From: Semisulcospira habei
Lineage: Eukaryota; Mollusca; Gastropoda; Semisulcospiridae
Assembly: GCA_036245525.1 (NCBI GenBank)
Contig: BTPG01000002.1
Span: 123,922,951 to 123,986,950 of the forward strand
DNA length: 64,000 bases
Direction of reading: 5' to 3'
Every line of letters begins with the position of its first letter. Positions within the stretch are counted from its first letter, which is position 1. Below, one piece after another: positions 35,028 to 53,163 of this stretch. A program made the position numbers and the translations under genes. Below the pieces are notes generated by a model that had not been told where the DNA came from, did no database searches, and worked only from the letters and a program-made list of their open reading frames with translations.

Positions 35028-38000
35028 TTACTTACTTATGCCTTGCACCCCTACTGGGGCATAGGCCGCCTACAAAGGATCTCCAAGAGTCTCTGTCCCG
35101 GGCTCTCCTTTCCACTTGGTTCCAGGTCATCTTCATGGTCTTAAGGTCTGCATCCAGTTCCCGGCGCCATGTGTTTCTTGGTCTGCCTCTTTTACGCGTG
35201 CCCTGTGGATTCCATGTTAGGGCTTGCCTGGTGATGTTGTCTGCTGGCTTACGTAAGGTGTGCCCTATCCATCTCCAACGTCGTTGTTTAATTTCGTCTT
35301 CTGCAGGCAGCTGGTTGGTTCTGTTCCAGAGTTCGTTGTTGCTGATGGTCTCTGGCCAATGGATATTTAGGATCTTGCGCAGGCAGTTGTTAATGAAGAC
35401 TTGTATTCTCTTTGTGATGGCAACTGTTGTTCTCCAAGTTTCTGCTCCGTATAGAAGAACTGCCTTGACATTGGTGTTGAAGATCCTGACTTTGGTCTTG
35501 GTTGATAGTTCTTTGGATCTCCAGATGTTTCTCAATTGTATAAATGCTGTTCGTGCTTTCCTTATCCTTTGCTTGACATCTGTATCTGAGCCTCCCTGTT
35601 TGTCGATGACGCTACCCAAATAAGTAAAGGCATCCACCTCCTCCAGTGCTTCTTTGTCAAGCGTAATCGGGTTGGTGGTGGCTGTGTTTGTCTTGAGTAT
35701 CTTACTCTTGCCTTTGTGAATATTGAGGCCAACCTGTGCGGAGGTATCTGCTACTCTGGTTGTCATCTCCTGCATCTGCTGCTGAGTGTGTGATAGTAGG
35801 GCCAAGTCATCTGCGAAGTCCAGGTCAGTTAGCTGCTTCCAAGGTGTCCACTGGATTCCATTTCTTCTCTGAGCTGTAGAGGTCTTCATAATCCAGTCAA
35901 TCGCCAGTAGAAAGAGGAATGGCGAGAGAAGACATCCTTGTCTGACGCCTGTCCTCACCTGGAATGCCTCAGTGAGTTGCCCTCCATGTACCACTTTACA
36001 ACTTAGATCCTGATATGAGTTCCTGATAATGGTGGAGATTTTTTCAGGTATCCCATAGTGCCTTAGGAGCTTCCATTGGGTCTCTCTGTCCACGCTGTCA
36101 AATGCTTTCTCATAGTCAAGGAAATTGATGTACAGGGGTGAGTTCCACTCTAACGACTGCTCAATTATAATTCGCAGCATGGCAATCTGGTCAGTGCAGG
36201 ATCGATTTTTGCGAAAGCCAGCCTGTTGATCTCTAAGTAGGGCGTCGACTGGGTCTTTCATTCTGTTCAGCAGAACCCTATTGAATACTTTCCCCGGCAC
36301 TGATAAGAGCGTGATCCCTCTGTAATTGGTGCAGTTACTAATGTCTCCTTTCTTCGGAATCTTAATAAGATATCCCTCTTTCCAGTCAGCTGGTATTTGT
36401 TCCTGTTCCCAGATCTTCTTAAATAGTGGGTATAGCATTCCCACTGTTGTTTCTAAGTCCGACTTCAGCGCCTCAGCTGGGATGCTGTCTGGTCCTGCTG
36501 CTTTTCCATTCCTGAGCTGCTTAATGGCCATCCTAATTTCTTCTCTTGTGGGTGGGCTGTCCTCTATAGGTAGGTACGCTTCAGCAGGTTCGATGTCTGG
36601 TGGGTTCTTCGGTGCTGGTCTATTCAGGAGCTCTTCAAAGTGTTCTTTCCACCTGTTTCTCTGTTCTTGATCGCCCATGATTGGTTTTCCTTCCTTGTCT
36701 TTGACCGGACATTCGGGTCTATGGTACTTCCCTGCTAGCTTCTTGGTGGTGTTGTAAAGTTCTTTCATGTTGCCCTCTCTAACTGCTTGCTCTGCTTTGG
36801 TTGCCAGGTCGTCCACATATTTCTGCTTGTCTGCTCTAATGCTCTTCTTCGTTCGTTTATTTGCGTCTGTGTACTCTGCTTGTGCCTTGGCTTTCTCTGC
36901 TCTTGTTCGACTGTTGTTGACGGCCATCTTTTTGTTCTTCCTCTCATAAATTTTACTCAGTGTGTCAACCGAGATCCATTCTTTATGTTGGTGCTTCTTG
37001 GGACCAAGCACTTCCTGGCAGGTTGATGTAACTGCTTCTTTAATTTCTTCCCACTTGCTCTCGAGGGTACCTTCCTCCTCTTCCAACAGCTCCTGTAACA
37101 CTTGAAACTTGTTGCTGATGGTCAACTTGAACTCTTGCAGCTTGGTAGTGTCTCTCAGGAAGGTGGTATTGTATTTCTGTTGTGCCCTGTGCGCTGTTGT
37201 CGAGTTCTTTTTTAGTTTCAGTTTTAGCTTGGCCACCACGAGATGGTGGTCCGAGGCCACGTCCGCTCCTCTCTTTGCTCTCACATCTTGCATGGACCTT
37301 CTGAATTTCTTACTGATGCAGATGTGGTCAATCTGGTTCTTTGTTATGTGGTCTGGAGAAACCCATGTGGTCTTGTGAATGTTCTTGTGGGGGAAAACGC
37401 TGCCACCGATGATCAAGTTGTTTGATGCGCACAGGTCTGCCAGCCTCTCCCCATTGTCGTTTCTATCTCCTAGTCCATGGCGCCCCATGACTTCTTCATA
37501 TCCAGAGTTATCCGTTCCTATCTTGGCATTAAGGTCTCCCATCAAATGGTGAAGTCCTTTTCTGAATACTTCTCTATGATAGACCGTAGTCTCTCGTAAA
37601 ACTGATCCTTGATGGTTTCATCACTGTCGTTGGTGGGTGCGTAACATTGAATAACGTTCATCTTGATTTTCTCCATCTTGGTACGGAAGGAAGCTGTAAT
37701 AATTCTGGGTCCATGAGGTTCCCATCCTATGAGTGCTCTTTGTGCTTCTTTTGAGAGCATCAATGCAACTCCTTGTGTGTGAGGGGCGTTGTCCTCTTCA
37801 TGTCCAGAATACAACAGCTTCTCTCCTGATGCTAGTTGCTTCTGTCCAGATTGTGTCCATCTTGTCTCACTAACTCCAAGAAGGGCAAGATTGTAGTTCT
37901 TCATCTCCGCCGCTACTTGAAATGTTTTTCCTGTCTCCCACATGGTTCTTACGTTCCATGTACCAATGCTGATTGCCCTGGTCGAAAGAAAGGGTATCGG

Positions 38001-38226
38001 CCTTGTAGCTTCCAGAGTCTTCTGGCTTTCACTACATGGTGTCATAAATCTTCTTGTTGAAGACCTCTCTCTTCCCAGGGCTGAGTTTTCTTTTTGATTC
38101 TCTGTTGGCGTTTCTGTAGCAGGAAGTGTTTTCCGGGGTAGGGTTGCTAGCCCTACGCCCAACCCTCCTCCTTTATCCGGGCTTGGGACCGGCAAGGTAA
38201 CCTTTAGGGTACACCTCGGCGGAGTT
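35028..38226 (-). mobile_element. Full-length RTE-like non-LTR retrotransposon (3.2 kb)
   Basis: Bounded by the 12 bp duplication ATGTATGAAGAC. The 3' end (low coordinates, minus sense) closes with tandem TAAG units (35028-35036), as in RTE elements. The 5' end carries a leader with GGGTTGGGCGTAGGG that is also found in the deleted copy at 54337-54951. It holds one polyprotein, interrupted by one frameshift. Confidence 0.95.
35032..38195 (-). pseudogene. RTE-like endonuclease-reverse transcriptase, one frameshift
   Basis: Two minus frames, 38195-37542 and 37545-35032, together encode about 1050 residues. The endonuclease starts SIGTWNVRTMWETGK, with E in [20 protein letters not shown] (catalytic Asp kept) and SDHHLV. 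The reverse transcriptase has [50 protein letters not shown] and [10 protein letters not shown] (catalytic FADD). The C-terminus has [13 protein letters not shown], usual for this group. The frames meet at ATTTGATGGG (about 37540-37549), where a one-base loss in a T run breaks the frame just before GDLNA. The protein nicks target DNA and copies its own RNA there. Apart from that break the copy looks recent. Confidence 0.93.
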
Positions 38227-38800
38227 ATGTATGAAGACAGTAGCCTACAAAACCAAGACTCAAGTTTAATGATGGAGGCTGAGGCGATGACTCACACTCT
38301 GAGATGGATTGCTAAACTGGATGACAGCCAAATCAGTCATGCCATCATTCTCACTGACTCAAAATGCCTGCTGCAAAAAAAAAATTGATGCAGGAATATG
38401 GAGCCCATACTAGCACTGGGCAATGGCCCAAACTGCAACCCAGCAGACTTTTATGGGTCTACTGCCCAGGACATGCTGGAATCCAGGGCAGCAATCGAGC
38501 GGACACCCTCGCTGGCAAGGCAGAGGTCACACAAGGACTACGGAGGGGCAGATGAGACGTGAGAAACTTGAGATAGCATTTCCAGGAACAGAGCCAAGGG
38601 CACCACACAGTTGATCGCCTCCAGAGCAGAGGTACAGCGAAAGGCAGCAGGCAGACTTGAAAGGACAGGAGCGATCCATTGTGAACCAAACCAATAATGG
38701 TACAATCTCAGAAGGAACTCTGGGAAGACTTCTGACAGGTGGGGTGGAGTGCGTATGGGCTTTTCTGAGCCCAATGATCCCATCTTGACTGAACTGAACT
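38227..38800 (+). pseudogene. RNase H domain, C-terminal part
   Basis: Resumes at MYED (the duplicated target) and runs in the same protein sense as 34860-35027: EAEAMTHTLRWI (second catalytic acid), IILTDSKCLL (third), and after a frameshift in a 10-base A run (about 38374-38383) WVYCPGHAGIQGSNRADTLA (fourth). The tail (GTISEGTLGRLL, about 38696-38740) is typical of a C-terminal extension. The domain was already frameshifted or became so after the insertion. It looks like part of a mobile element. Confidence 0.75.
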
Positions 38801-39309
38801 GAACTGTAATGTTATTGATGTATTCACTCCTAGCGCACAGGTGCTAAGGGTGGTGTGGGTGTAGCGTGACACCAGAAAAGCCTGTCGTGACTGGTCCATC
38901 TTCCTCACCTGGTGCATGGACCTGTGGCTGCCTTGCAGGGTTTTGATTGCTTTTTTTGTTGTGTGTCAGTTAAGATAGTTGTATGGTTTTGGTTTGTTAA
39001 AAGTCTCTTGACTCTTCTATACTATGCATTTGTTTATAAATTATTAATATTACACCTATTCAGAATCTAGAGCTTTTTATTATGCGTCATGAGCCTTTAT
39101 TATTGTCAGCTAAAGCTTCATATGTGCCACATGTTTTCCAAATAATACACATGAGTCATTATTTGGTACTGGTCACAATGAAGGAATGTCATGAAAAAAA
39201 GATGTTACACAGTTTGTAATGTGTTACGTTTGTGGTTGTGTTTTTCTTTGAGCCCCCACCCGGGTCTGCCCTGGGGGACTTGGGTGGGATTAACTACTTT
39301 TTAGTTCCC

Positions 39310-41015
39310 AGGGTAAAGAGCCAAAGAGCATGAAATCAAGAAACTTGAAATTGAGCAAGAAGAGGCAGAGAGGCAGTGACAACATGAAATTCATCTCAAG
39401 AAGATGTACTTGGAGACACAGGGCCAGAGGACAGCTGAAGCAACAGCTTTAGCCAGCAGAGAGCAAACAGCCCATGCGCCAAAACTACCACCTTTTGCAG
39501 AAAATTCAGATAAAATGGATGCTTACCTGGAGCGGTTTGAGTGCTTCATAAGCAGCAACAACTGAAAACAAGAGACTTGGGCCATCCAATTGAGTTCTAC
39601 ACCCACCTGCCAAGAGGAGAAGCCGAGGATTATGTGGAGTTGAGAGCCACCCTCCTGAGACAGTACGACTTCACTGAAGAGGGTTACATATGACGATTCC
39701 AGAATTGCAAGCCTGAGGAAGGAGAAACACCCAGCCTATTCATTGAGAGAATCCTGACCTACCTGGCGAAATGGATAGAGCTGGCTGGTTTAAAGAAGGA
39801 CCTGTGTGACCTCATCATCAAAGAACAAGTTCTCAGCGCATGTTCTAAGGACCTGTCCGCCCACCTCAGGGAGCAAAAGGACCTGGATTCCCACAACATG
39901 AAGTTCAGGCCCGGAAAGCCGCAGCATGTCTACTCCGCAGTGGAAAACCATGACGTCAGAGACATGCCAAAACACATGCCGATGGAGAGCCTGACATGTT
40001 TCCTTTGTGGAAAGAAGGGACACAAGGCGATACGGTGTCCTTCCAAGAGTGTTCCCTGAGGCGACAACCCCAGAAGGCCCAACCAAGTCCACGGGATAGC
40101 AGGCAGAAGTGGTACCATGTCTCAACACAGAGCAGCCGCTGTACTGGCCAATGATGTGATGTCATCTAGTGACTTTGAGTGTGGAGAAAGGCGGGCGACA
40201 CCGGAGCAGATCAAGTCTATTAGTAGGAGTGGACGCATTCCAGTTGGCGATGGGGCTACATTCTTGCCAGTTTCCAACATCGTGCTGCCTGAGAGTGAAG
40301 TGCCCAACATGTTGGTGGTGTCAGGATTCATCGGCAACACATCAGTGAGAGTGCTGAGAGACAGGTTTTAGCGGCATCATCATGAGAAAAGACCTAGTAA
40401 CTGAAGACCAGAAGCTACAGGAGTGGACAACCCTCATCCTGGCAGACGGAACTGTGAGAATTATTCCCCTTGCCAAGGTCAGTGTCAATTATTCCCCTTA
40501 CCTGACAGGAGAGGTGTAGGTGTTATGCATGAAGACCCCAGTCTATGACCTTATCATCGGAAACTTTGACGGTGCCAGAAACGCAGAGGATCCAGATCTG
40601 GAGTAGAGACCTGAAACCTGTGCCGTTTACCACAAGAAGTCAGGCAAAGAAGAGTCACCAGACCATCCTTCTAAAAGTAGGTGACAACACAGAAGCAGCC
40701 GTGGTGAATAGAGAAAAGCTGGTGAACTTCAGAGGGATGACCCTACGCTTGACAAATTGCGATGTCAGACTGAGCCCGTGACAAGAGGGAAGGAGATAAC
40801 CTTTGACACCAAAAAGGACATCCTGTACCGGGTATTCAACAGCCATGGAGACAAGCCTGTCCATCAAGTGGTGGTTCCTTGAACCCCTGAGGATGCAGGT
40901 GATGAAAATGGCCCATGATTCCATCTTAGGAGGACACCTGGTAATCAGCAAGACGCTCGACAGGATCCGACTGACATGGGGGGGGGCGACGTCATCCTAT
41001 TCTGCAGGTCATGCG
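39310..41015 (+). pseudogene. Gmr1-like Ty3/gypsy element, left half: gag, zinc knuckle, protease, integrase zinc finger
   Basis: Frameshifted remnants in order: gag (KLPPFAENSDKMDAYLERFE near 39477), a CCHC zinc knuckle CFLCGKKGHKAIRC (39997-40038), and a retropepsin-like domain near 40318-40570 (GFIGNTSVRVLRD with the DTG lost to a frameshift at about 40360, then LADGTVRIIPLAKV and YDLIIGN). A linker follows (TTRSQAKK), and then the integrase H2C2 finger: AHDSILGGHLV near 40914 and the first Cys pair CRSC at 41003-41014. The frame stops at the target site of the hAT transposon and continues at 48152. No reverse transcriptase lies between protease and integrase. Confidence 0.82.
41008..41015. 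repeat. 8 bp target-site duplication of the hAT transposon, left copy
   Basis: GTCATGCG, identical to 48144-48151. Confidence 0.95.
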
Positions 41016-41349
41016 CAAGGATGGGCAAACTACTTTTGAAAAGTAGTCCACTACACTACAGTTACATTTGTAAAAAAATACGCTACTTTAAAAAAAGCAG
41101 CTAACTACTTTTCAAACTGCTTTTTTAAAAACTGTAATCATAACTGGGACTGATAAGTATTTTGAAGTTCAAGTAAATAATCAACTTTAAAGTCAAAAAT
41201 AGGGGGAAAAAAGCAGCTTATATATACACTGACAGTGATGTCTAGTATAAAACATAAATACAGCCACAAGGTTGTATAGGCAGTTGAGAATAAATGGGCC
41301 AAAGAAGTTAATTGATCATTCAATGATTCATGAAAACACTGACACTTCC

Positions 41350-47758
<6,409 letters not shown>

Positions 47759-48143
47759 CTTCTGCAGTCAAAAATTTGTGCGTTCTGTGCTTGATTTGAA
47801 GAACAAGGAGATGACTGACGCGCGCTTTTGAAAGTCACGTGGCTTGCTATTGCTATCAGCCAATCACAGTCATGCTTCCGTTCGCTGAGCGAGTGGTCAA
47901 TCTCACGCGAGAGAGCAATTTCGCCACTCGCTTCGGCTTGGCTGAAAGGGATGGGCAAGTCACATGGCAAGGAAAGTAGCGTAGCGAAAGATACATTTAC
48001 GCTACTTCGCTACTGACAAATTAGTAGTTCGCTGCTTTACAACTACTTTTTTTAAAATATGTAGTTTGGATCGTTACAAACTACTCCAAATAGTAGCGAA
48101 ACTACAAAATGTAGTCGCTACTCTCGCTACTTGCCCATCCTTG

Positions 48144-49035
48144 GTCATGCGACATATGCCAGAAGACAATCTCTAAAGGAAAGGTGCCCAAGGTTCCTCT
48201 CGAGAAGATGCCACTCATCGATATGCCTTTCAAGTGGGTAGCTGTGGACCTGGTGGGGTCAATATCTCCTCCAAGTGAAGAGGGCCATCACTACATTCTG
48301 ACTCGGTGGATTACTCTACAAGGTATCCTGAGGCCATACCACTAAAGAAGTTTGATACTCCAATGGTAGCAGATGCACTCATGGACATGTTCAGCCGTCT
48401 GGGGATTCTTGAGGAGATCCTAAGTGATCTAGGGACCCAGTTCGTCTCCGAATGCTTGGAGGAAGTCAATCGGCTGTTGAGCGTCTGACACCTCACCTCA
48501 CCACCCCAAGTGTAATGGATTGGTTGAAAAGTTCAACGGAACACTGAAGGCTATGATGAAGAAACTGTGTGCTGAGCAACTGAGGTTGTGGCATAGATAC
48601 ATCAATGCCTTGCTCTTCGCATACCATGAAGTTCCCCAGGATTTGACAGGGTTCTCCCCCTTTAAATTACTGTACGGCAGGACTGTAAGGGGACTCGTGC
48701 ACATCTTGAAGGAGCTGTGGACTGAGGAGATCGATGCGGCTGAGGTGAAGATCAGCTACCAGTATGTCTTCAACCTGAGGGAGAATCTGGAGGATACCCT
48801 CCGGATGGCTTGAGAAGAACTGGAGAAGGCTCAGAACAAGGGGAAGCACTACTATGACTGTAAAGCCAAACCTCAACAGTTCCAGCCAGGTGACCAGGTG
48901 TTGGTTCTTCTCTTCACCAACAACAAGAAGCTCCTGATGCAGTGGAAGGAACCGTACATAGTTGACACAGTGGTTGGCATCAACGACTACAGATTCAAAG
49001 TAACAACAAAATGAAGACTTACCACGTGAATCTGC
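48144..49035 (+). pseudogene. Gmr1-like Ty3/gypsy element: integrase core
   Basis: Continues the interrupted integrase: the second half of the zinc finger (CDICQKTISKGKVP, from 48150), then the DDE core. WVAVDLVGSI near 48240 carries the first Asp; YSTRYPEAIPLKKF follows. LSDLGTQFVSECL near 48423 carries the second Asp. NGLVEKFNGTLKAMM near 48513 carries the Glu. The C-terminal part (LLFAYHEVPQDLTGFSPF) has the usual A.HE.P....G.SPF motif, then GDQVLVL-type residues near 48890. Frameshifts near 48300 and 48485 make it non-functional. It would insert the element's cDNA. Confidence 0.85.
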
Positions 49036-49500
49036 TGAAGAAGTACATAATAATAATAATTATGGTATTTATAATGCACTTATCTTATAATAATTATAAC
49101 TCTAAGCGCACACTCACAACATGCGCACGCTTTAGACAATGACTCACGTACCACAAATACATTACGACAGTCAGCTCGGGGTGGGGAATGTGGTGATGTT
49201 ATAGTGCTAGAACTGTTGAAAGAGGTGAGTTTTGAGGGTGGACTGGAAGGAGGAGAGAGAGTGTTTCTGACTGAGGGAGAGTGTTCCAGGTGGATGGACT
49301 GTAGACGGAGGAGCGGGGGCCCAAAGTGCTGAGTTTGGTGCGGGGGATGTGGAGGCGGAGAGGGTCGAAGGCGGAGCGGAGGGAGCGGGAAGAAGTGTAG
49401 GGGTGAAGTAACTTAGAGAGCTAGGCAGGAGTGTAGTTGTTCAGGGATTTGTAGCAGAGAGACAGAATCTTGTATTGGGTGCGTTGGGGGATGGGGAGCC
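49036..49500 (-). repeat. Dispersed repeat inserted between integrase and reverse transcriptase remnants
   Basis: Begins with (ATA)n and TATTTATAATGCACTTAT, and then has a GGAGAGAGAGTGTT...TTCCAGGTGGATGGACTG...GTGCGGGGGATGTGGAGGCGG body ending TGGGGATGGGGAGCCAGTGG. This phrase pattern is familiar from widespread invertebrate repeats, but I cannot name the family. Confidence 0.55.
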
Positions 49501-50125
49501 AGTGGTTGACGATGATTTGACGATGTTCTTGCAGAATTTTGACATCAAGAGAGGTCGTCAGGACAAACCACAACAAACGGCATCGGTGCGTCTGGCTGCT
49601 GACGAGAGACTAGACAATGAGGACCTGTTTGACCTTAATAAACTCCACCACCAGAAGGGTGTAGAAGACATCCAGTTCGGTCAAAACTTGACTCAGACAC
49701 GACAAGAAGAGCTGAGAGTCCTAACTATGGAGTTCAAGCATCGGTTTACACCTGACCCGGGGACAACAGACACCATCCAGCATGAAGTTAATCCAACGTC
49801 AAACGAGCCAGTTCGCAGTAAGCCATATCATCTACTTTACAACATGAGGGAAAAACTGAAGGAGACGTCGGACCTGGGAGTCATCAGGGAGTCTCAAGTC
49901 GCCAGTTTTCATCGTGAAGAAACCAGATGAATCCAATTTGATGTGTGTAGACTATCGTAAACGCATTAAGCGGACAGTATTTGACCCTGGACCATCAACC
50001 GTGAACTATCTGAACTGTGCCCATCTCATGATTTGATGATATTCTTGCAGAATTTTGACATTAAGTTACAGTCTATCAAGGGTTCACAGAACTGTGGAGC
50101 AGATTACCTGAGCAGAGCAGTTTAA
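49500..50125 (+). pseudogene. Gmr1-like element: reverse transcriptase N-terminus and RNase H tail
   Basis: RVLTMEFKHRFTPDPGTTDT and EPVRSKPYHLLYNMREKLKE (49709-49870), followed in shifted frames by VIVKKPDESNLMCVDYRK (about 49910-49965), the first block of a gypsy reverse transcriptase. Then a deletion leads to FLQNFDIKLQSIKGSQNCGADYLSRAV-type residues (50045-50125), the end of a gypsy RNase H followed by a stop. TTGACGATGTTCTTGCAG at 49517 and its near copy at 50034 are a short duplication of the RNase H end. The catalytic YADD region is missing. Confidence 0.78.
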
Positions 50126-50222
50126 AGGAACTTTTCTTTTCTTTGTCCAGGACAGTTTAAAAAAACTGTGAGACGATTATTTCAGAGTAGTTGATTTGAT
50201 TTGACTTGATTTGATCAGTGGC

Positions 50223-50234
50223 GGATCCAGGGGG
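50223..50234. repeat. Target-site duplication of RTE copy 3, left
   Basis: GGATCCAGGGGG, identical to 51511-51522. Confidence 0.9.
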
Positions 50235-51510
50235 ACCAGGAAAGGTCTTCAACAGGATCATCCTAGAGAGAATGAAGAGCTCCGTTGACCCCCAGCTGAG
50301 AGACCAGCAAGCAGGATTCAAGAAGAACCGATCATGTACAGACCAGATCGCCACTCTCCGCATCATCGTGGAACAGTCTCTGGAGTGGAGCTCCCCGCTG
50401 TACGTCAACTTTGTGGATTATGAGAAAGCATTTGACAGCGTGGACCGAGAGACTCTGTGGAAACTCCTACGACACTACGGTGTACCCACAAAGCTCGTCC
50501 GCCTGATCAAGAGCAGCTATGATGGCATGACATGTCGCGTGATCCACGAAGGGCAGTTCACCAGAGAGCTCCAGGTCAGAACTGGTGTCAGGCAGGGGTG
50601 TTTGCTGTCTCCGTTCCTCTTCCTACTGGCCATAGACTGGGTCATGAAGATGACCACAGAGCACAGACGAAGTGGAATACAGTGGACACTGTGGACACAG
50701 CTTGACGACCTCGATTTTGCAGACGACTTGGCATTACTGTCCCACACTCATCAACAAATGCAGGACAAGACCACGAGGCTTGCTGACATCTCGTCCCAAG
50801 TGGGCCTCACCATTCACAAACAGAAAACAAAGACAATGAGGCTGAACGCAACCAGGGAAGAACCAGTCTTGCTTGCTGGCACCCCGTTGGAGGAGGTGGA
50901 GTCCTTCACCTATCTCTGGAGCATCATAGACAAAAAAAGGCGGCACTGATGCAGATGTCAGAGCACGAATCGGTAAAGCCAGAGCAGCCTTTCTCCAGTT
51001 GAAAAAAGTGTGGAGTTCCAGAGAGCTGTCACAACACACCAAAGTCCGGATTTTCAACTCCAATGTAAAATCAGTTCTCCTATATGGAGCAGAGACATGG
51101 AGATTGACAAAAACCACAGTCAACAGAGTACAGACCTTCATGAACAGTTGCCTTAGAAGAATTTTGAAAATCCACTGGCCATAGAAGATCAGCAACGTCA
51201 AACTCTGGGAGAGAACAGAGCAGATAACAGCAGAGAATGAAATTGGGCGAAGAAGATGGGGATGGATCGGTCACAGTCTGAGAAAGCCAGCTTCCAGTAT
51301 CACTAGGCAGGCATTGTCATGGAACCCCCAGGGAAAGAGGAAAAGAGGTAGGCCGAGAAACTCCTGGCGTCGAGACCTCCAAGCAGACATCAAGAGACTG
51401 GGAACCACCTGGAGTAGAATCGAAGGAGAAGCACAGGACAGGAGTTGCTGGAGGTCTCTCGTCGACGGCCTATACCCGGGTAGGGGTGACAGGCGTAAGT
51501 AAGTAAGTAA
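50235..51510 (+). pseudogene. 5'-truncated RTE-like retrotransposon, copy 3
   Basis: Begins within the reverse transcriptase (GKVFNRIILERMKSS) and runs to the TAAG tail at 51496-51510. FADD is kept ([13 protein letters not shown]). It is nearly identical to the nested copy at 42619-44913 over the shared length. It is broken by a one-base gain in an A run near 50935 (end of one frame at 50949) and a GAG-to-TAG change at 51182-51184. Flanked by the 12 bp GGATCCAGGGGG. Confidence 0.93.
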
Positions 51511-51515
51511 GGATC

Positions 51516-51562
51516 CAGGGGGGGGGGGGGGGGGGGCTCTCGCCCCTCCCCCCCCCCCCCGA
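51516..51562. repeat. Poly-G / poly-C foldback
   Basis: About 19 G, then CTCTCGCCCCT, then a C run: a perfect foldback within the end of copy 2 of the GATCCA element. Confidence 0.85.
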
Positions 51563-52201
51563 CCTGCACCTGTCACAGTACTTCACCCAGACTGCCATGA
51601 GCCCCACACTCACATGGGCTCATGTAAATCAGTGCCTCTTGCTGTACGATACAATCCTCTTTGCATCCTCAGACTGAGGCAGCCATCTGGCAATAAGCCG
51701 CTGACTGCTGGTCAACCCCAGTGGTGGGAAAGTGGCCAGTCATTGCTGAACTGGGGCCCAACTCAGTCCCTCAGCCAGCCATAGAGTTTCATGTGCCCCT
51801 TCAGTCACAGGGGCTCATGAAAAGCATTACCTCTTTCTGTGCAATACGAATGGTATTGCATCCTCATATGTGGCAGCCATCTAGGTTTAAGTCTACGACT
51901 GTGGACACGCCAACTGTGATCAGAAAGCGAGAAATCAACTGCGCTGTGAGTGTTTCCCTCCGGGTGAGCAGCCGACTGGCCCGGGTGTCACAGGTGATTG
52001 CTAATCCCCTAATCTCGTCACACATCACTCTCTGAGCACAGTGGGTCTTCAGTCTCACACAGATTAAACAGCTTTGTCTTTTGAGGTACATGTAGTGTCC
52101 GTGGACATGTACCAGTGCCCTTCACAGTAGTAATGTAGTCATTGATGTGTGTCACCACAGGGGAGGTGTGAAATGTCTTGATTTTGATCACTAACTGGCC
52201 C

Positions 52202-52457
52202 TTAACTTATTCTATCCCAGACACACCACAGCAAAATAAAGATCCACCATGATAGTTCAAGGGTGATGCCAGATATAGATATATGCTTTCTCCGTTGGGT
52301 ACTTCGATGCCAGATATAGCTTGGCGCCTATGGGCGCCAAGCTATTCTGGCATCACCCTTGAACTATCATGGTGGATCTGTGTCCTGCACTGCAACACAG
52401 TCTTCAGAAGACGACTTCAACATTTGGGGATTCCGGTCTTGGGGTAGAATGAGTTAA
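52202..52457. mobile_element. Hairpin MITE, type A, copy 2 (with empty site in the paralogous element)
   Basis: TTAA at 52202-52205 and 52454-52457; termini CTTATTCTATCCC / GGGGTAGAATGAG. Same TAGCTTGGCGCC hairpin core as the copy at 30785, with an extra segment of about 40 bp (GATATATGCTTTCTCCG) between repeated GATGCCAGATATAG words. In copy 1 of the host element the site is CCCTTAAGTAATCG (reverse complement of about 5569-5582) with a single TTAA. Confidence 0.9.
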
Positions 52458-52745
52458 GTAATCGTCAGCCAGTGTAAGAAGTATACATCATGAGTGATAA
52501 TGACTATTTCTGTGATCTGATCCTGTGTTCCTCATATGGAGGAGGTTTGTGAGTGTATAGAGCAGTATCACAATTTTCACAAATGGCTGTGTTGTTCCTC
52601 AGACCGAGTAGTAATTGGTAGTGCAGTGTTGTTGTCAAACACAAGGTGATTGCTCCTGCAGAAAGTCCAGGTAGAACATTCTTTTCAATAAGAAAATTAA
52701 CACCATTTAAAGATCAGAAGTGCCTGATTATCTACTTTTGTTCAT

Positions 52746-53163
52746 GGGGCGGTCCGTGGCGCAGTGGTTAAGGCGCCTGTCACCAATGCCAATGGTGCGA
52801 GGTTCGAAAACGGGTTCCGGCGTCGGACTTTTCTCCTCTGGTAAGTGTCACCATTAATTCGGGCGGACCGTCGGGGGTTCTTTCTCCGGGTACTCCGGTT
52901 CTTCCACCCCCCACCCCCCACACTTTAGTACCAGTTTCAGGCCACTTTACAAATTTCAAATATAAGCGATCAAAAATCTCTAACTTCAGTAGCTAAACTG
53001 GCCCTTCGTCTGTCTTGTATTGTGTTTGTCTTAAATGGCGTAAATCCGTGTCTGTTACGTGAGTGTGCGTGTTGGGTTTCAGTTCGCGCGCTTTGAGTCG
53101 ATTCGCCCAAAAATTGAGAAAAAGCGCCTATATAATAACGGTATTATTATTATTATTTATTAG
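52746..53163 (+). repeat. tRNA-derived SINE, plus orientation
   Basis: Box A TGGCGCAGTGGTTAAGG (52757-52773) and box B GGTTCGAAAACGGGTTCC (52801-52818), then the same GGCGTCGGACTTTTCTCCTC head segment as at 1675-1800. The 3' part has GATTCGCCCAAAAATTGAG, AAAAGCGCCTATATAA and an ATT-repeat tail (53140-53163), the tail style common in invertebrate SINEs that use LINE machinery. Absent from copy 1 of the host element. Confidence 0.85.

Noticed and set aside
35135..37425. Plus-strand open frames opposite the RTE ORF
   Set aside because: Antisense shadows of the reverse transcriptase; no independent signal.
52746..52830. Functional tRNA gene
   Set aside because: Box A and B are present but the arms do not form a good cloverleaf and the sequence continues into a SINE body and tail; a second copy is at 1675-1800.
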